Source: JANFXS01 sp022791155
GTDB taxonomy: Bacteria > Bacillota > Clostridia > Lachnospirales > Anaerotignaceae
Direction: 5' to 3'
NCBI GenBank assembly: GCA_949743895.1
Contig: CATJUX010000044.1
Coordinates: forward strand, 10,385 to 74,384
Length of the DNA: 64,000 nt
Part shown: one piece after another, positions 12,259-22,016 of the stretch
How positions within the stretch are numbered: position 1 is the first letter of the stretch
How the letters are laid out: each line of letters opens with the position of its first letter
The notes under the pieces: generated by a model
The model's input: the letters and a program-made list of their open reading frames with translations, nothing else
The model's database searches: none
Told to the model about the DNA's origin: nothing
Program-made: the position numbers and the translations under genes

Positions 12259-12397
12259 AGCAATATACAAATGTTTGTGGTATACTGTATATTGATATTT
12301 AAGGTGGCACATGTTGGTTTGCCGCCACAATGATTTTTGGCATTTGTTTTTTGCTGGCACGAGTGCGGCAGAATGCTGTTGCGGAGGATAAATTTTT

Positions 12398-14248
12398 ATG
12401 AAAAATGCTTTATCAGATGAAATACTTTTGAAAGTTGAAAAACCGGCGAGATATGTGGGGAACGAAATTAACATGGTTGTTAAAAATTTGGAGGACATTT
12501 CTGTCAGGTTTGCGTTCTGTTTCCCCGATGTATATGAAGTTGGAATGAGTCATCTTGGTCTTCAGATACTTTACTATTTTCTGAACAGGAGAAAAGACAC
12601 ATATTGCGAGAGAGTGTTTGCGCCATGGACAGATCTTGAAGTTCATATGCGCGAAAAAAACATTCCGCTTTTTGCGCTTGAAAGCCAGCAAAGCATTAAG
12701 GATTTTGATTTTGTTGGTTTCACTCTCCAATATGAACTTTGTTATACAAATGTTATAAACATGCTTGATTTGGCCGGGATACCAATTTTTTCGAAAGACA
12801 GAAAAGACGGCGATCCAATTATAATATGCGGCGGAAGCTGTGCATATAATCCAGAGCCTTTGGCCGATTTTGTTGACGTTTTTTATATGGGTGAAGGCGA
12901 GGTTTTGTATGACGAGATCATTGAGATATATAAAGCCAACAAGCTTTCAGGGGGAAGCAGAGATGAGTTTCTTGAAAAGATTTTGGAGCTTGACGGGCTT
13001 TATATACCTAAATATTATGACGTGAGCTATGACGGGACAGGTGTCATTTCATCATTTGGGCCAAACAGCCCAAAAGCGCGCAAAGTTATAAAAAAGGTCA
13101 TAGTCAATGACATGGACAGTGTTTTTTATCCCGAAAAACAGCTTGTGCCGCTTATAGAAGTTGTTCATGACAGAGTGACACTTGAGCTTTTCAGAGGCTG
13201 CATAAGAGGCTGCCGGTTTTGTCAGGCCGGATTCATATATCGCCCTGTGAGAGAAAAAAGGGCTGAAACACTGTTAAAACAAGCTGAAGAGCTTGTGAAA
13301 AATTCGGGACATGACGAAATTTCGCTCATATCGCTTAGCACAAGTGATTACACATGTTTTCCGCGTCTTGCAGAAGGGCTCATTGATGAATTCAGCAAAA
13401 AGTCGGTCAACATATCATTGCCGTCGCTTAGGATAGATTCATTTTCTTTGGAACTTATGAAAAAAATACAGGAGGTTCGCAAAAGCAGCCTTACATTTGC
13501 TGCCGAGGCCGGAACACAGCGTTTGAGAAATGTCATAAACAAAAATCTGACTGAAGATGACATTTTGAAAGGCTGCAAATTGGCTTTTGACGGCGGCTGG
13601 GAAAAAGTGAAGCTATATTTTATGCTTGGCCTTCCAACTGAAACTGAAGAAGACCTGAAGGGAATAGGAGAATTGACAGACAAAATTGTGGAGAAATATT
13701 TTGAGATACCCAAAGAACAAAGACAGCGCCCTGTCACAGTGAACGCAAGCGCTTCGTGCTTTGTTCCAAAACCATTCACACCGTTTCAATGGGATTCTCA
13801 GGACACATATGAGCAGTTTGGTGAAAAAGCAAAAATTGCCAAAGACAGCGTGAAAAGGAAACAAGTTCGCTTCACATATCACAACACAAAAATGAGCTCT
13901 TTGGAAGGCGTCATGGCACGCGGTGACAGGCGGCTTGGACAAGCCATTTACAAAGCATGGGAAAACGGCTGCCGCTATGACGGCTGGACAGACAAGTTCT
14001 TTTGGGAAGGCTGGGTGAAAGCGTTTGAAGACAGTGGAATTGATCCCGCTTTCTATGCCAACAGAAAAAGAGAATATGACGAAATATTGCCATGGGATCA
14101 CATTGACGTTGGTGTCAGCCGCAAATTTCTTGTGGAAGAAAGAGAAAGAGCGGCAAGTGGCACCACAACACCAAACTGCCGCGAGAAATGCTCTGGCTGC
14201 GGCGCGGCTTCTTTTGGAGGAGGTGTTTGTTTTGAACACAGCATATAG
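12398..14248 (+). CDS. radical SAM protein, TIGR03960-type
   Basis: A 616-residue radical SAM protein. The 4Fe-4S motif CIRGCRFC places Cys at residues 268, 272 and 275, followed by a TIM-barrel-like region; an N-terminal B12-binding-like region precedes it (motif DVYEVGMSHLGLQILYY near 45-61). The C terminus carries more cysteines (NCREKCSGCGAASFGGGVC). The combination matches the TIGR03960 family, normally found directly before a TIGR03936 protein, as here. The substrate is unknown; linkage to RNase G hints at a role in RNA or ribosome modification, which is inference. GCGGAGG upstream supports the ATG at 12398. It overlaps the next gene by 17 bases. Confidence 0.85.
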   Translation: MKNALSDEILLKVEKPARYVGNEINMVVKNLEDISVRFAFCFPDVYEVGMSHLGLQILYYFLNRRKDTYCERVFAPWTDLEVHMREKNIPLFALESQQSIKDFDFVGFTLQYELCYTNVINMLDLAGIPIFSKDRKDGDPIIICGGSCAYNPEPLADFVDVFYMGEGEVLYDEIIEIYKANKLSGGSRDEFLEKILELDGLYIPKYYDVSYDGTGVISSFGPNSPKARKVIKKVIVNDMDSVFYPEKQLVPLIEVVHDRVTLELFRGCIRGCRFCQAGFIYRPVREKRAETLLKQAEELVKNSGHDEISLISLSTSDYTCFPRLAEGLIDEFSKKSVNISLPSLRIDSFSLELMKKIQEVRKSSLTFAAEAGTQRLRNVINKNLTEDDILKGCKLAFDGGWEKVKLYFMLGLPTETEEDLKGIGELTDKIVEKYFEIPKEQRQRPVTVNASASCFVPKPFTPFQWDSQDTYEQFGEKAKIAKDSVKRKQVRFTYHNTKMSSLEGVMARGDRRLGQAIYKAWENGCRYDGWTDKFFWEGWVKAFEDSGIDPAFYANRKREYDEILPWDHIDVGVSRKFLVEERERAASGTTTPNCREKCSGCGAASFGGGVCFEHSI

Positions 14249-14921
14249 ATTTAAGTTTTCAAAGGGTGACGGCGTGAAGTTTATAGGTCATTTGGATGTC
14301 ATGAAGGTTTTTCAGCGGGCAATGAAAAGAGCCGGGCTTCCAATTGCATATTCTCAGGGCTTCAATCCTCATCAGCTTTTGGCGTTTGCGGCTCCTTTGC
14401 CTTTGGGATATACAAGTGATGGGGAATATGGCGATTTCAGACTCACTGAAGAAGTTTCAGCAAATGAAGTTGTTGAAAAATTGAATGCTGCTCTTCCGCG
14501 GGACATGGCTGTGACAAAAGTTATAACGCTTAAGGAAGGAGCCAAAAACACAATGGCAAGTCTTTGCGCGGCGGAATATATGGCATGCTTCAATGGCCTT
14601 GTTTCAGACATGGACATTGAACGTGAAATTGAAAATTTTTTGAAGAAAGATGAAATATTTGTTATGAAAAAAACAAAAAAAGGCATAAAAGAAACGGACA
14701 TAAAGCCGGATATAATAAAACTTTGGAAAATTGAAGGCGGAATTGGAATGGTTGTCAGCGCCGGAAGCATTAGAAACATAAAGCCAGAAAGCGTTGCAGA
14801 GGGGTTTTCCAGCCATATTGAAAAAGAATTTGACAAATATAAAATGACGTTCAAGAGGGTGGACATGTTCATGAATGACGGAAATGCGCTTGTTCCTCTT
14901 ATGAAAGGTGTGGAAAGATGA
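14232..14921 (+). CDS. TIGR03936 / DUF2344 radical-SAM-linked protein
   Basis: A 229-residue protein starting at a TTG (14232) with GGAGGAGGTG at 14217-14226; the longer frame to 14025 runs inside the radical SAM gene and is not used. The N terminus has the family pattern RFKFSKGDGVKFIGHLDVM and SQGFNPHQLLAFAAPLPLGYTS. The fold and reaction are unknown to me. It overlaps its radical SAM partner upstream and RNase G downstream (ATGA), so all three are probably translated together. Confidence 0.85.
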   Translation: MNTAYRFKFSKGDGVKFIGHLDVMKVFQRAMKRAGLPIAYSQGFNPHQLLAFAAPLPLGYTSDGEYGDFRLTEEVSANEVVEKLNAALPRDMAVTKVITLKEGAKNTMASLCAAEYMACFNGLVSDMDIEREIENFLKKDEIFVMKKTKKGIKETDIKPDIIKLWKIEGGIGMVVSAGSIRNIKPESVAEGFSSHIEKEFDKYKMTFKRVDMFMNDGNALVPLMKGVER

Positions 14922-16324
14922 AAAGAATTCTTGTTGACTCATCAAATCTTCACACAAAAGTTGGGTATGTCGAAAATGGCGAGCTGATTGAATTTGTGTA
15001 TGAAAGTGAATGTGAAAAAAGTTTAGTGGGGAATATTTATGCAGGAAGAGTGACTTCTGTTCACAAAGGAATGCAGGCATGTTTCATTGACATTGGGCAG
15101 AAAAAAAGTGCTTATATGACCATTTCTAATAACAGCAGCGTAAAAACAGGTTCACAAATCATTGTTCAGGTGCAGAAAGATGCTTCTGGTGCAAAGGGTG
15201 CGGGCGTCACCGACAAAATTTCATTCCCTGGGAAATTTGTTGTTCTCATACCCAATGATGGCGGCAACATTGGCGTGTCCAACAAAATAAACGGGGCTGA
15301 AGAAAGAGAAAGAATAAGAGAAATTGCCTCAAAAGCTGTGCCCGAAGGATATGGAATGATTGTGCGCACTGAGGGCGAGGGAAAAACATTTGATGAGTTC
15401 AAAGAAGAAAGCGAATGCCTTAAAAAGCTGTGCGAAACTGTGCTGAACTCGGGGAGATATATAAAGGCGCCAGCACTTTTGCACAGCGAGGGAAGCGCCG
15501 CAGTCAAGGCAGCGCGAGATCTTTTTGGAGATGATGTTGACGAGATCGTGCTTAATGATGTTGAAGAATATAACGCTGTTAAAAATGGAACTCATAACCG
15601 GCCTGAAAGAGTTGTTTTTTATGACAGCCCTGTGCCCATGTTTGAAAACTATTTTGTTCAAAGTCAGGCTGACAAGATATTTGGCAAAAAAGTTTGGCTC
15701 AAAAGCGGCGGCTTCATTATCATAGAACAAACGGAAGCATGTGTTGTGATAGATGTTAACACTGGAAAATATACAGGCAAAAGAGATTTTCAGGAAACAA
15801 TTTTGAAAACGAACATTGAGGCCGCTGCTGAAATAGCAAAACAGCTGCGGCTTAGAAACCTTTCAGGAATGATTATTGTTGACTTCATAGACATGAAGCA
15901 TGATGAAAACAAAAAGATTTTGCGCGCCGCGTTGGAGCGTGCTGTCAGAAAGGACAGAATAAAAACAACGGTTGTTGGCCTCACCGAACTTGGGCTCATG
16001 CAGATCACAAGAAAGAAAACAAGTGTTCCTGTTGCGGCAAAAATTATGGAAGAATGCCGTTTTTGCCATGGGCACGGAAGTGTTCCGGCCACTGCATATA
16101 TTGCAGGCGAAATGCGCCGCCGTGCTTCAGCTGTTCTTTCGCAGACAATTTATAATAAAGTCACGGTTTTTGCAAACAAAAAGCTTCTTTGCGCATTTGC
16201 TGGTGAAAATGACGTTTTTTTGAATGAATTGGAAAAAAAGCACTCTGCCAAAGTTGTCATGGAAGAAAAAGAAATGCTGTCTGAACATTTTGAAGTTAAA
16301 GGTGAAAAAGACGAAAAAATTTAG
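14918..16324 (+). CDS. rng: ribonuclease G/E
   Basis: A 468-residue RNase G/E family endoribonuclease, which processes rRNA and decays mRNA. It opens MKRILVDSSNLHTKVGYVENG; the S1 domain spans about 37-115 (VGNIYAGRVTSVHKGMQACFIDIG). The catalytic Mg2+ aspartates are in VVIDVNTGKY (near 277-286) and IIVDFIDMK (near 320-328), and the Zn-link CxxC is CRFCHGHG near residue 384. The length suits RNase G rather than the larger RNase E. In many Firmicutes this gene is followed by rplU; here it is followed by a purine promoter. Confidence 0.93.
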   Translation: MKRILVDSSNLHTKVGYVENGELIEFVYESECEKSLVGNIYAGRVTSVHKGMQACFIDIGQKKSAYMTISNNSSVKTGSQIIVQVQKDASGAKGAGVTDKISFPGKFVVLIPNDGGNIGVSNKINGAEERERIREIASKAVPEGYGMIVRTEGEGKTFDEFKEESECLKKLCETVLNSGRYIKAPALLHSEGSAAVKAARDLFGDDVDEIVLNDVEEYNAVKNGTHNRPERVVFYDSPVPMFENYFVQSQADKIFGKKVWLKSGGFIIIEQTEACVVIDVNTGKYTGKRDFQETILKTNIEAAAEIAKQLRLRNLSGMIIVDFIDMKHDENKKILRAALERAVRKDRIKTTVVGLTELGLMQITRKKTSVPVAAKIMEECRFCHGHGSVPATAYIAGEMRRRASAVLSQTIYNKVTVFANKKLLCAFAGENDVFLNELEKKHSAKVVMEEKEMLSEHFEVKGEKDEKI

Positions 16325-16379
16325 CGCCATATCTATATGCATGAGCCATGCTTGAGAAAACGTCAGAAACCGCCTTTTC

Positions 16380-16408
16380 TTGACTTTTATAGTGGTCTAT
16401 ATTAAAAT
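16380..16408 (+). promoter_or_regulatory. promoter of purMND
   Basis: TTGACT (16380-16385) and TAAAAT (16403-16408), 17 bases apart, upstream of GAGGGGGAAG before purM. No obvious purine riboswitch aptamer lies in the short leader. Confidence 0.65.
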
Positions 16409-16469
16409 AAATCAAGATAAAATTTGATAAATTATAACGATTTTCTTCAAAACTGAGGGGGAAGTGTAA

Positions 16470-17510
16470 ATGGGTCTTGAATATAAAAATGCCGGAGTTG
16501 ACGTTGAGGCAGGATATAAGGCTGTGAAACTGATGGGTGAGCATGTCAAAAGCACTTTCAGGCCAGAAGTGCTGACAGATATTGGCGGTTTTGGCGGACT
16601 TTTCTCATTGGGCGGAATCAACATGAAAGAGCCTGTGCTCATCAGTGGAACTGACGGTGTGGGCACAAAGCTGAAACTTGCTTTTGTGCAAAACCGTCAT
16701 GACACAGTTGGAATTGACTGCGTGGCCATGTGCGTCAACGACATAATATGCAGTGGCGCCCAGCCATTGTTCTTTCTTGACTACATTGCATGCGGAAAGA
16801 ATGTTCCAGAAAAAATAGCCGAGATTGTGAGTGGCGTGGCAGACGGGTGTCGTCAGAGCGGCTGCGCGCTCATAGGCGGCGAAACTGCTGAAATGCCAGG
16901 GTTCTATCCTGAAGATGAATATGACATGGCGGGCTTTGCTGTTGGAATTGTTGAAAAAAGCGACATCATAAATGGCGAAAAAATTGTGGAAGGTGATGTC
17001 ATTGTTGGCCTTCCCTCCAGTGGCGTTCATTCCAATGGCTATTCGCTTGTGAGAAAGGTTTTTGAGCCAATTGAGAAATGGGCAGGGGAGTATGTGGAAG
17101 AACTTGGGAAAACTGTTGGCGAAGAGCTTCTCACACCAACAAAAATATATGCCAAAGAAATACTCAGCCTCATTAAAAAAGTTGAAATTAAAGGGATAAG
17201 CAACATCACAGGCGGCGGATTCATTGAAAATATTCCGCGGTGTCTTCCAAAGGGCAAAGGGCTTTGCGCCGTGATTGAGGAGGGAACATGGCCTGTTCTT
17301 CCTATATTTGATGTCATGCAAAAGCGTGGTGAAATTGATCGTGCTCATATGTATAACACATTCAACATGGGGATTGGAATGGTCATTGTTGTTTCGAAGG
17401 AAAATGCTGAAAAGCTTGTGAAAGCTGTTGAAGAAATGGGTGAAAAGGCTTATATTATAGGCAAAATAGCCGCTGACACTGAAAAAGAGGTTGAAGTATG
17501 CTTAAAATAG
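16470..17510 (+). CDS. purM: phosphoribosylformylglycinamidine cyclo-ligase (AIR synthetase)
   Basis: Converts FGAM plus ATP to AIR, step 5 of purine synthesis. The 346 residues match the family length. Typical blocks are visible: [15 protein letters not shown] at the start, [15 protein letters not shown] near 50-66, [18 protein letters not shown] near 85-104 and [14 protein letters not shown] near 132-145. It overlaps purN by 13 bases. Only purM, purN and purD are present; the remaining purine genes (purE, C, F, L, H and others) must lie elsewhere. Confidence 0.97.
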   Translation: MGLEYKNAGVDVEAGYKAVKLMGEHVKSTFRPEVLTDIGGFGGLFSLGGINMKEPVLISGTDGVGTKLKLAFVQNRHDTVGIDCVAMCVNDIICSGAQPLFFLDYIACGKNVPEKIAEIVSGVADGCRQSGCALIGGETAEMPGFYPEDEYDMAGFAVGIVEKSDIINGEKIVEGDVIVGLPSSGVHSNGYSLVRKVFEPIEKWAGEYVEELGKTVGEELLTPTKIYAKEILSLIKKVEIKGISNITGGGFIENIPRCLPKGKGLCAVIEEGTWPVLPIFDVMQKRGEIDRAHMYNTFNMGIGMVIVVSKENAEKLVKAVEEMGEKAYIIGKIAADTEKEVEVCLK

Positions 17511-18124
17511 GAGTTCTTGTTTCCGGCGGGGGAACAAATTTGCAGGCCATAATAGACGCAATTGAAAGCGGATATATAAGCAATGCTGAAATAGCAGCTG
17601 TTGTAAGCAGCAATGAAAAAGCCTATGCTTTGGAACGCGCCAAAAAACATGGAATAAACAGCATATGCATCAAAAAAAGTGACTATTCCAGTTTTGACGG
17701 ATATATGGATGCCATGGCTGACTATCTTGAAAACATTGGAGCAGAGCTTGTTGTGCTTGCCGGATTTATGACTGTGCTTGGAGAACGGTTTGTAAAGCGT
17801 TTCGAAAATAGAATAATAAATATTCATCCCTCGCTTATACCCTCGTTCTGCGGCGATGGATATTATGGACTGAAGGTTCATGCGGCGGCACTTGAACGCG
17901 GTGTCAAGGTCACGGGGGCCACAGTTCACTTTGTGAATGAAGAAACTGATGGCGGGCCGATTATAATTCAGAAAGCTGTTTATATAAACGACAGCGATAC
18001 GCCTGAAACGTTGCAAAAAAGAGTTATGGAAGAAGCTGAGTGGAAGATATTTCCGGAAGCTGTTAAGCTGATAAGTGAAAAAAAGATAAGCATCAGCAAA
18101 GGAAAGGTTTGGAGGGCTGAATAG
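17498..18124 (+). CDS. purN: phosphoribosylglycinamide formyltransferase
   Basis: Transfers a formyl group from 10-formyl-THF to GAR. The 208-residue protein starts [21 protein letters not shown], and the catalytic Asn-His-Asp triad can be read as [11 protein letters not shown] (near 106-116) and the TDGGPI segment near 147-152 after [10 protein letters not shown]. It is embedded between purM (overlap) and purD (starts at the next base after the stop). Confidence 0.95.
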   Translation: MLKIGVLVSGGGTNLQAIIDAIESGYISNAEIAAVVSSNEKAYALERAKKHGINSICIKKSDYSSFDGYMDAMADYLENIGAELVVLAGFMTVLGERFVKRFENRIINIHPSLIPSFCGDGYYGLKVHAAALERGVKVTGATVHFVNEETDGGPIIIQKAVYINDSDTPETLQKRVMEEAEWKIFPEAVKLISEKKISISKGKVWRAE

Positions 18125-19384
18125 ATGAAAATTTTGATTGTAGGCGGCGGCGGAAGGGAACATGTCATGGCATGGAAGCTGGCAAAAAGCCCAAAAGTTG
18201 ACAAGATATACTGCGCTCCCGGAAATGCCGGAATTTCTCAAATTGCGGAATGTGTGAACATAGGCGTTATGGAATTTGACAAACTCATTGCTTTTGTGAA
18301 AGACAAAGGCATTGATTTCACTGTGATAGGCATGGATGATCCGCTTGTGGGCGGAATTGTTGACGCATTTGAAAATGAGGGGCTCAAAGTTTTTGGCCCA
18401 AGGAAGAATGCCGCCATCATTGAAGGGAGCAAGGCTTTTTCAAAAGACTTGATGAAAAAGTATGGCATACCAACAGCGAAATATGAAGTTTTTGATGATT
18501 GCCAAAAAGCATCGGAATATGTCAAAAAACAAAACATGCCAATTGTTGTGAAAGCTGATGGACTGGCATTGGGGAAAGGCGTTTTGATTTGCTTCACAGT
18601 TGAAGAAGCGCTTGCAGCCATAAACGAAATTATGGTTGACAAAAAGTTTGGAGCCTCTGGAAGCTGTGTTGTCATTGAGGAATTTCTCACGGGGCAGGAA
18701 GTTTCGGTTCTTTCTTTCTGTGACGGAAAAACGGTTGTTCCCATGGTTTCGGCTCAAGATCACAAAAGGGCGCTTGATTTTGACAAAGGGCTCAACACAG
18801 GCGGCATGGGCACGTTTTCGCCAAGCCGCATATACACAAAAGAAGTTGCTGCAAAGTGCATGGAAGAAATTTTTGTGCCGACAGTGGCGGCCATGGCCAA
18901 CGAGGGGCGGCCGTTTGTTGGCGTTTTATACTTTGGGCTTATGCTCACAGAAAATGGAATGAAAGTTATTGAATATAACGCACGTTTTGGCGATCCTGAA
19001 GCTCAGGTTGTTTTGCCAAGGCTCAAAACTGACTTGATTGACATTATGGAAGCGTGCGTTGAAGGAAAATTGAGTGAGATCGACATTCAATGGCATGACA
19101 ATGCGGCAGTCTGCGTTGTGCTTGCCAGCGGCGGCTATCCTCAAAGCTATGAAAAAGGGTTTGAAATTACGGGCCTTGGCGAAATTGAAAAACGTGATGA
19201 CATTGTTGTTTTCCATGCCGGAACAACTTTGAAAGACGGAAAATTTGTCACCAACGGCGGCCGCGTTTTGGGAATCACGGGGATAGGCCCAAATCTTGAT
19301 GCAGCGATAAAAATCGCTTATGAGGGCGTTGAAAAAGTTGATTTTGAAAAGAAACATTTCAGACATGATATTGGTATAAAATAA
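18125..19384 (+). CDS. purD: phosphoribosylamine--glycine ligase (GAR synthetase)
   Basis: An ATP-grasp enzyme joining glycine to phosphoribosylamine, step 2 of purine synthesis. The 419 residues fit PurD. Seen are KILIVGGGGREHVMAWKL at the N terminus, KADGLALGKGVLI near 148-160, the catalytic region with GGMGTFSPSR near 235-244, and NARFGDPEAQVVLPRL near 291-306. It is the last gene of the purMND unit and is followed by a terminator. Confidence 0.97.
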   Translation: MKILIVGGGGREHVMAWKLAKSPKVDKIYCAPGNAGISQIAECVNIGVMEFDKLIAFVKDKGIDFTVIGMDDPLVGGIVDAFENEGLKVFGPRKNAAIIEGSKAFSKDLMKKYGIPTAKYEVFDDCQKASEYVKKQNMPIVVKADGLALGKGVLICFTVEEALAAINEIMVDKKFGASGSCVVIEEFLTGQEVSVLSFCDGKTVVPMVSAQDHKRALDFDKGLNTGGMGTFSPSRIYTKEVAAKCMEEIFVPTVAAMANEGRPFVGVLYFGLMLTENGMKVIEYNARFGDPEAQVVLPRLKTDLIDIMEACVEGKLSEIDIQWHDNAAVCVVLASGGYPQSYEKGFEITGLGEIEKRDDIVVFHAGTTLKDGKFVTNGGRVLGITGIGPNLDAAIKIAYEGVEKVDFEKKHFRHDIGIK

Positions 19385-19392
19385 ACGGCATA

Positions 19393-19430
19393 AGCATTAT
19401 GACGCGTTTTGACGGGTTATAGTGCTTTTT
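19393..19430 (+). terminator. terminator of purMND
   Basis: AGCATTATGAC (19393-19403) pairs with GTTATAGTGCT (19416-19426) over 11 pairs with two G-U, followed by a T-run. Confidence 0.8.
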
Positions 19431-19453
19431 CGCTTAATTAGGAGGATTTGTGT

Positions 19454-20038
19454 ATGGAAGAAAGCCGTTTTGAGAAGCAAATGAAGTTCCTTCTTGAAAT
19501 TGACAAGGCAAAGAAAGTTTGCAGACAAACATATGTTTCTGACAAAAGCCGGTTTGAAAATGATGCAGAGCACAGCTGGCACGCATGTGTCATGGCAGCC
19601 GTGCTGAAAGAATATTTCCCTGAGGCCGATTTGCTGAAAGCCATGACAATGATGCTCATTCATGACATTGTTGAAATTTATGCTGGCGACACATATTGCT
19701 ATGACAGCAATGCCAACAAAGACAAAGAAGAAAGAGAACTTAATTCGGCACAAATGATATATGGCCTTCTTCCAGAAGACCAGAGAAAAGAATTTTTTGA
19801 TATATGGAATGAGTTTGAAACTGGCGATTCTCCAGAGGCTGAATTTTGCCGTGTTCTTGACCGCCTTCAGCCAACAATGCTCAATCAGGCAACGGGGTTC
19901 ACATCATGGAAAGAACATGGTGTCAAAAAACAGCAGATAATTGAAAGGAACAAAATTGCAATTGACAGGCCCGAACCAATTGGCGGCTATATCAGAAGCA
20001 TTATAGAAAATGCTGAAAAGAACGGTTTTATAAAATGA
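19454..20038 (+). CDS. HD-domain phosphohydrolase (YfbR-like / HD_3 family)
   Basis: A 194-residue protein with the metal-binding HD signature: H at ENDAEHSWH (near 38-42) and IHD near residue 76, with a late D in DRLQP. Proteins of this type include 5'-deoxynucleotidases; the exact substrate cannot be read from the sequence. The ATG at 19454 follows AGGAGG by 8 bases. It stops 13 bases before the ferredoxin gene, so it may be transcribed with the hydrogenase block, although a functional link is not evident. Confidence 0.8.
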   Translation: MEESRFEKQMKFLLEIDKAKKVCRQTYVSDKSRFENDAEHSWHACVMAAVLKEYFPEADLLKAMTMMLIHDIVEIYAGDTYCYDSNANKDKEERELNSAQMIYGLLPEDQRKEFFDIWNEFETGDSPEAEFCRVLDRLQPTMLNQATGFTSWKEHGVKKQQIIERNKIAIDRPEPIGGYIRSIIENAEKNGFIK

Positions 20039-20051
20039 AAGGAGATTTTTT

Positions 20052-20294
20052 ATGGATATTCAAGTTTGCATAGGAAGTGTGTGCCATCTCAAGGGCTCTT
20101 ATGAGATTATAAACAAGCTGAGAGATCTTATAGACAACAACAAACTGAGCGACAAATTCAAAATTAAAGCCGCGTTTTGTCTTGGGCAGTGCACAGGCGC
20201 TGTGTGTGTGAAGTTTGACGAAAAAATATATTCATTGCAGCCTGAAACGGTTGAAGGATTTTTTGAAACAGTTATCAAAGAAAAGGTGAGCTGA
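20052..20294 (+). CDS. thioredoxin-like [2Fe-2S] ferredoxin
   Basis: An 80-residue protein of the NuoE/HydC C-terminal type. The four cluster cysteines appear as CIGSVC (C6, C11) and CLGQC (C43, C47), with another Cys in GAVC (C51). It starts after AAAGGAGA. It lies directly before HydS; similar small ferredoxins accompany [FeFe] hydrogenase clusters and NADH- or ferredoxin-linked hydrogenases, so an electron-transfer role to or from HydS is inferred. Confidence 0.85.
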   Translation: MDIQVCIGSVCHLKGSYEIINKLRDLIDNNKLSDKFKIKAAFCLGQCTGAVCVKFDEKIYSLQPETVEGFFETVIKEKVS

Positions 20295-20295
20295 T

Positions 20296-22014
20296 TTGCG
20301 GTTATTTAATTTTACAACTGAAAACTGCAACAATTGCAACAAATGCGTCAGAGAATGTCCCGTCAAGGCAATCCGGTTCAAAAATAATGTGGCTGAAATT
20401 GACGAGGAAAAATGCATTGCCTGCGGGTTGTGTTTCAACTCATGCCCAAAACAGGCGCGCAACATTGAAAATGAGGTTGAAACAGTCACAAAAATGCTTG
20501 GAAGCGGGAAGAGAGTTGCAGCGTGCTTAGATTCTTCATATCTGGGCTCTTTTGAAAGGCCAGGACAGCTTGTTCATGCCTTGAAAAAATTGGGGTTCGA
20601 TTCCGTTCAGGAGGTTGCTGTTGGAAGCGAGAAGGTCATGAACGAATATATAAAATATATTCAGGAGAATGCCGGGAAACAAAAATATTTCATATCAAGC
20701 ACATGCCCATCGATATATATTTTTATACAAAAATATCACCCGACACTTGTGAAATATCTCATACCTGTGGTCACGCCAATGGTGGCGCTTGGCGCGGCGA
20801 TTAAAAAAGAAGATCCCGATGTATACACTGTGTATATTGGGCCATGCCTCAGCAAAAAATATGAAACATTGCCAAAAAGAGATGACGCGCCTATAAATTC
20901 GCTCATAACATGTCAGGAAATTATAAAAATGCTTTTGTGGAACAACATAGATTATAAGTCGCTGGAGCCAATCATGCCTGACAGAGTTCCACAAAACATA
21001 GGCACAAGCTATTCAATTTCGGGAGACTTGTGGCCGCACATGACGAAAATGCTTGATGAAAAAGGATATATGACACTGGGGGTGAACGGCCTTGACAACG
21101 TCAAACAGCTTTTTTTGAGCATGGAAAACCAAACTCTTTCCGACTGTTATATAGGCATATCAGCGTGTGTTGAAAGCTGTATAAACGGGCCGTTTATCCC
21201 AAAACAATCTTTGGAACTGTTTTGCCGCCGTCAGCGCATAACGCACTTTGCCGCACAACATGGCTGGGCAAAAAAAGCGCGTCTTGAAGACGTGAACTGG
21301 AAAGGCATAGATCTTAAAAGAGAGTTCGCTCCAATAAAGCTGATACAGAAAAAAGCGACTGATGATGAACTTAAAGAGATATTGGTGAGAATGGGACGCC
21401 GCACAAGGGCCGAGGAATATGACTGTGGGGCATGTGGCTATTCCACATGTCGCGAAAAAGCCCAGGCCGTTTTTGAGGGAATGTCAGATGTCAGCATGTG
21501 CGGGCCAAGCTTGAGGAAAAAAGCAGAGAAAAAAAGTGACGTTATATTCATGAACACAAGAAACATAGTTATATTTCTTGACAAAGACAAAATTATAACA
21601 GGGTTTAATCCAAAGGCGGAAACAGCTTTTGGCATTACAAGCGCGGAAGTTGTTGGAAAACATATTTCATGCTTAGGGCTTTCAGACGATGACTACAGCT
21701 ATTCTTTGAGGGAGAAAAAAGACATTCTAAATAAGAAAATATATCTTGAAAAATATGGCATAATAGTTATGCAGAATATAACATATGTTGATGACGATGA
21801 GCTTTTTGTGTCGCTGAAAGATATTACAGAAGATGAGAAAAACAGAGAGGAACTGGCAAAACTTAAAATGCACACAGTCAGCGTCACCCAAAATGTGATA
21901 GAAAAGCAAATGCGGGTTGCACAAGAAATTGCAAGTCTTTTGGGTGAAACAACAGCTGAAACAAAGGTTGCGCTCAACAAATTGAAAGAGGTTGTTTTGA
22001 AAGAAGGCGAATAG
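20296..22014 (+). CDS. hydS: sensory-type [FeFe] hydrogenase with PAS domain (HydS)
   Basis: A 572-residue protein starting at a TTG with AAGGTGAG upstream. Domains in order: two 4Fe-4S ferredoxin motifs (CNNCNKCVRECP, CIACGLCFNSCP), the H-cluster domain, an extra cysteine cluster (CGACGYSTC plus a later Cys, about 376-400), a PAS domain (about 420-510) and a C-terminal helix. H-cluster motifs: L1 reads SSTCP (134-138), L2 GPCLSKK (182-188) and L3 ACVESC (290-295). In catalytic enzymes L1 is TSCCP; here the proton-transfer cysteine is Thr 136. This layout matches group C (sensory) hydrogenases, expected to sense H2 and signal through the PAS domain to the adjacent phosphatase. Confidence 0.88.
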   Translation: MRLFNFTTENCNNCNKCVRECPVKAIRFKNNVAEIDEEKCIACGLCFNSCPKQARNIENEVETVTKMLGSGKRVAACLDSSYLGSFERPGQLVHALKKLGFDSVQEVAVGSEKVMNEYIKYIQENAGKQKYFISSTCPSIYIFIQKYHPTLVKYLIPVVTPMVALGAAIKKEDPDVYTVYIGPCLSKKYETLPKRDDAPINSLITCQEIIKMLLWNNIDYKSLEPIMPDRVPQNIGTSYSISGDLWPHMTKMLDEKGYMTLGVNGLDNVKQLFLSMENQTLSDCYIGISACVESCINGPFIPKQSLELFCRRQRITHFAAQHGWAKKARLEDVNWKGIDLKREFAPIKLIQKKATDDELKEILVRMGRRTRAEEYDCGACGYSTCREKAQAVFEGMSDVSMCGPSLRKKAEKKSDVIFMNTRNIVIFLDKDKIITGFNPKAETAFGITSAEVVGKHISCLGLSDDDYSYSLREKKDILNKKIYLEKYGIIVMQNITYVDDDELFVSLKDITEDEKNREELAKLKMHTVSVTQNVIEKQMRVAQEIASLLGETTAETKVALNKLKEVVLKEGE

Positions 22015-22016
22015 CA

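Noticed and set aside
14025..14231. Upstream extension of the DUF2344 gene
   Set aside because: It lies inside the radical SAM gene in another frame; the TTG at 14232 with a strong ribosome binding site fits the family start.
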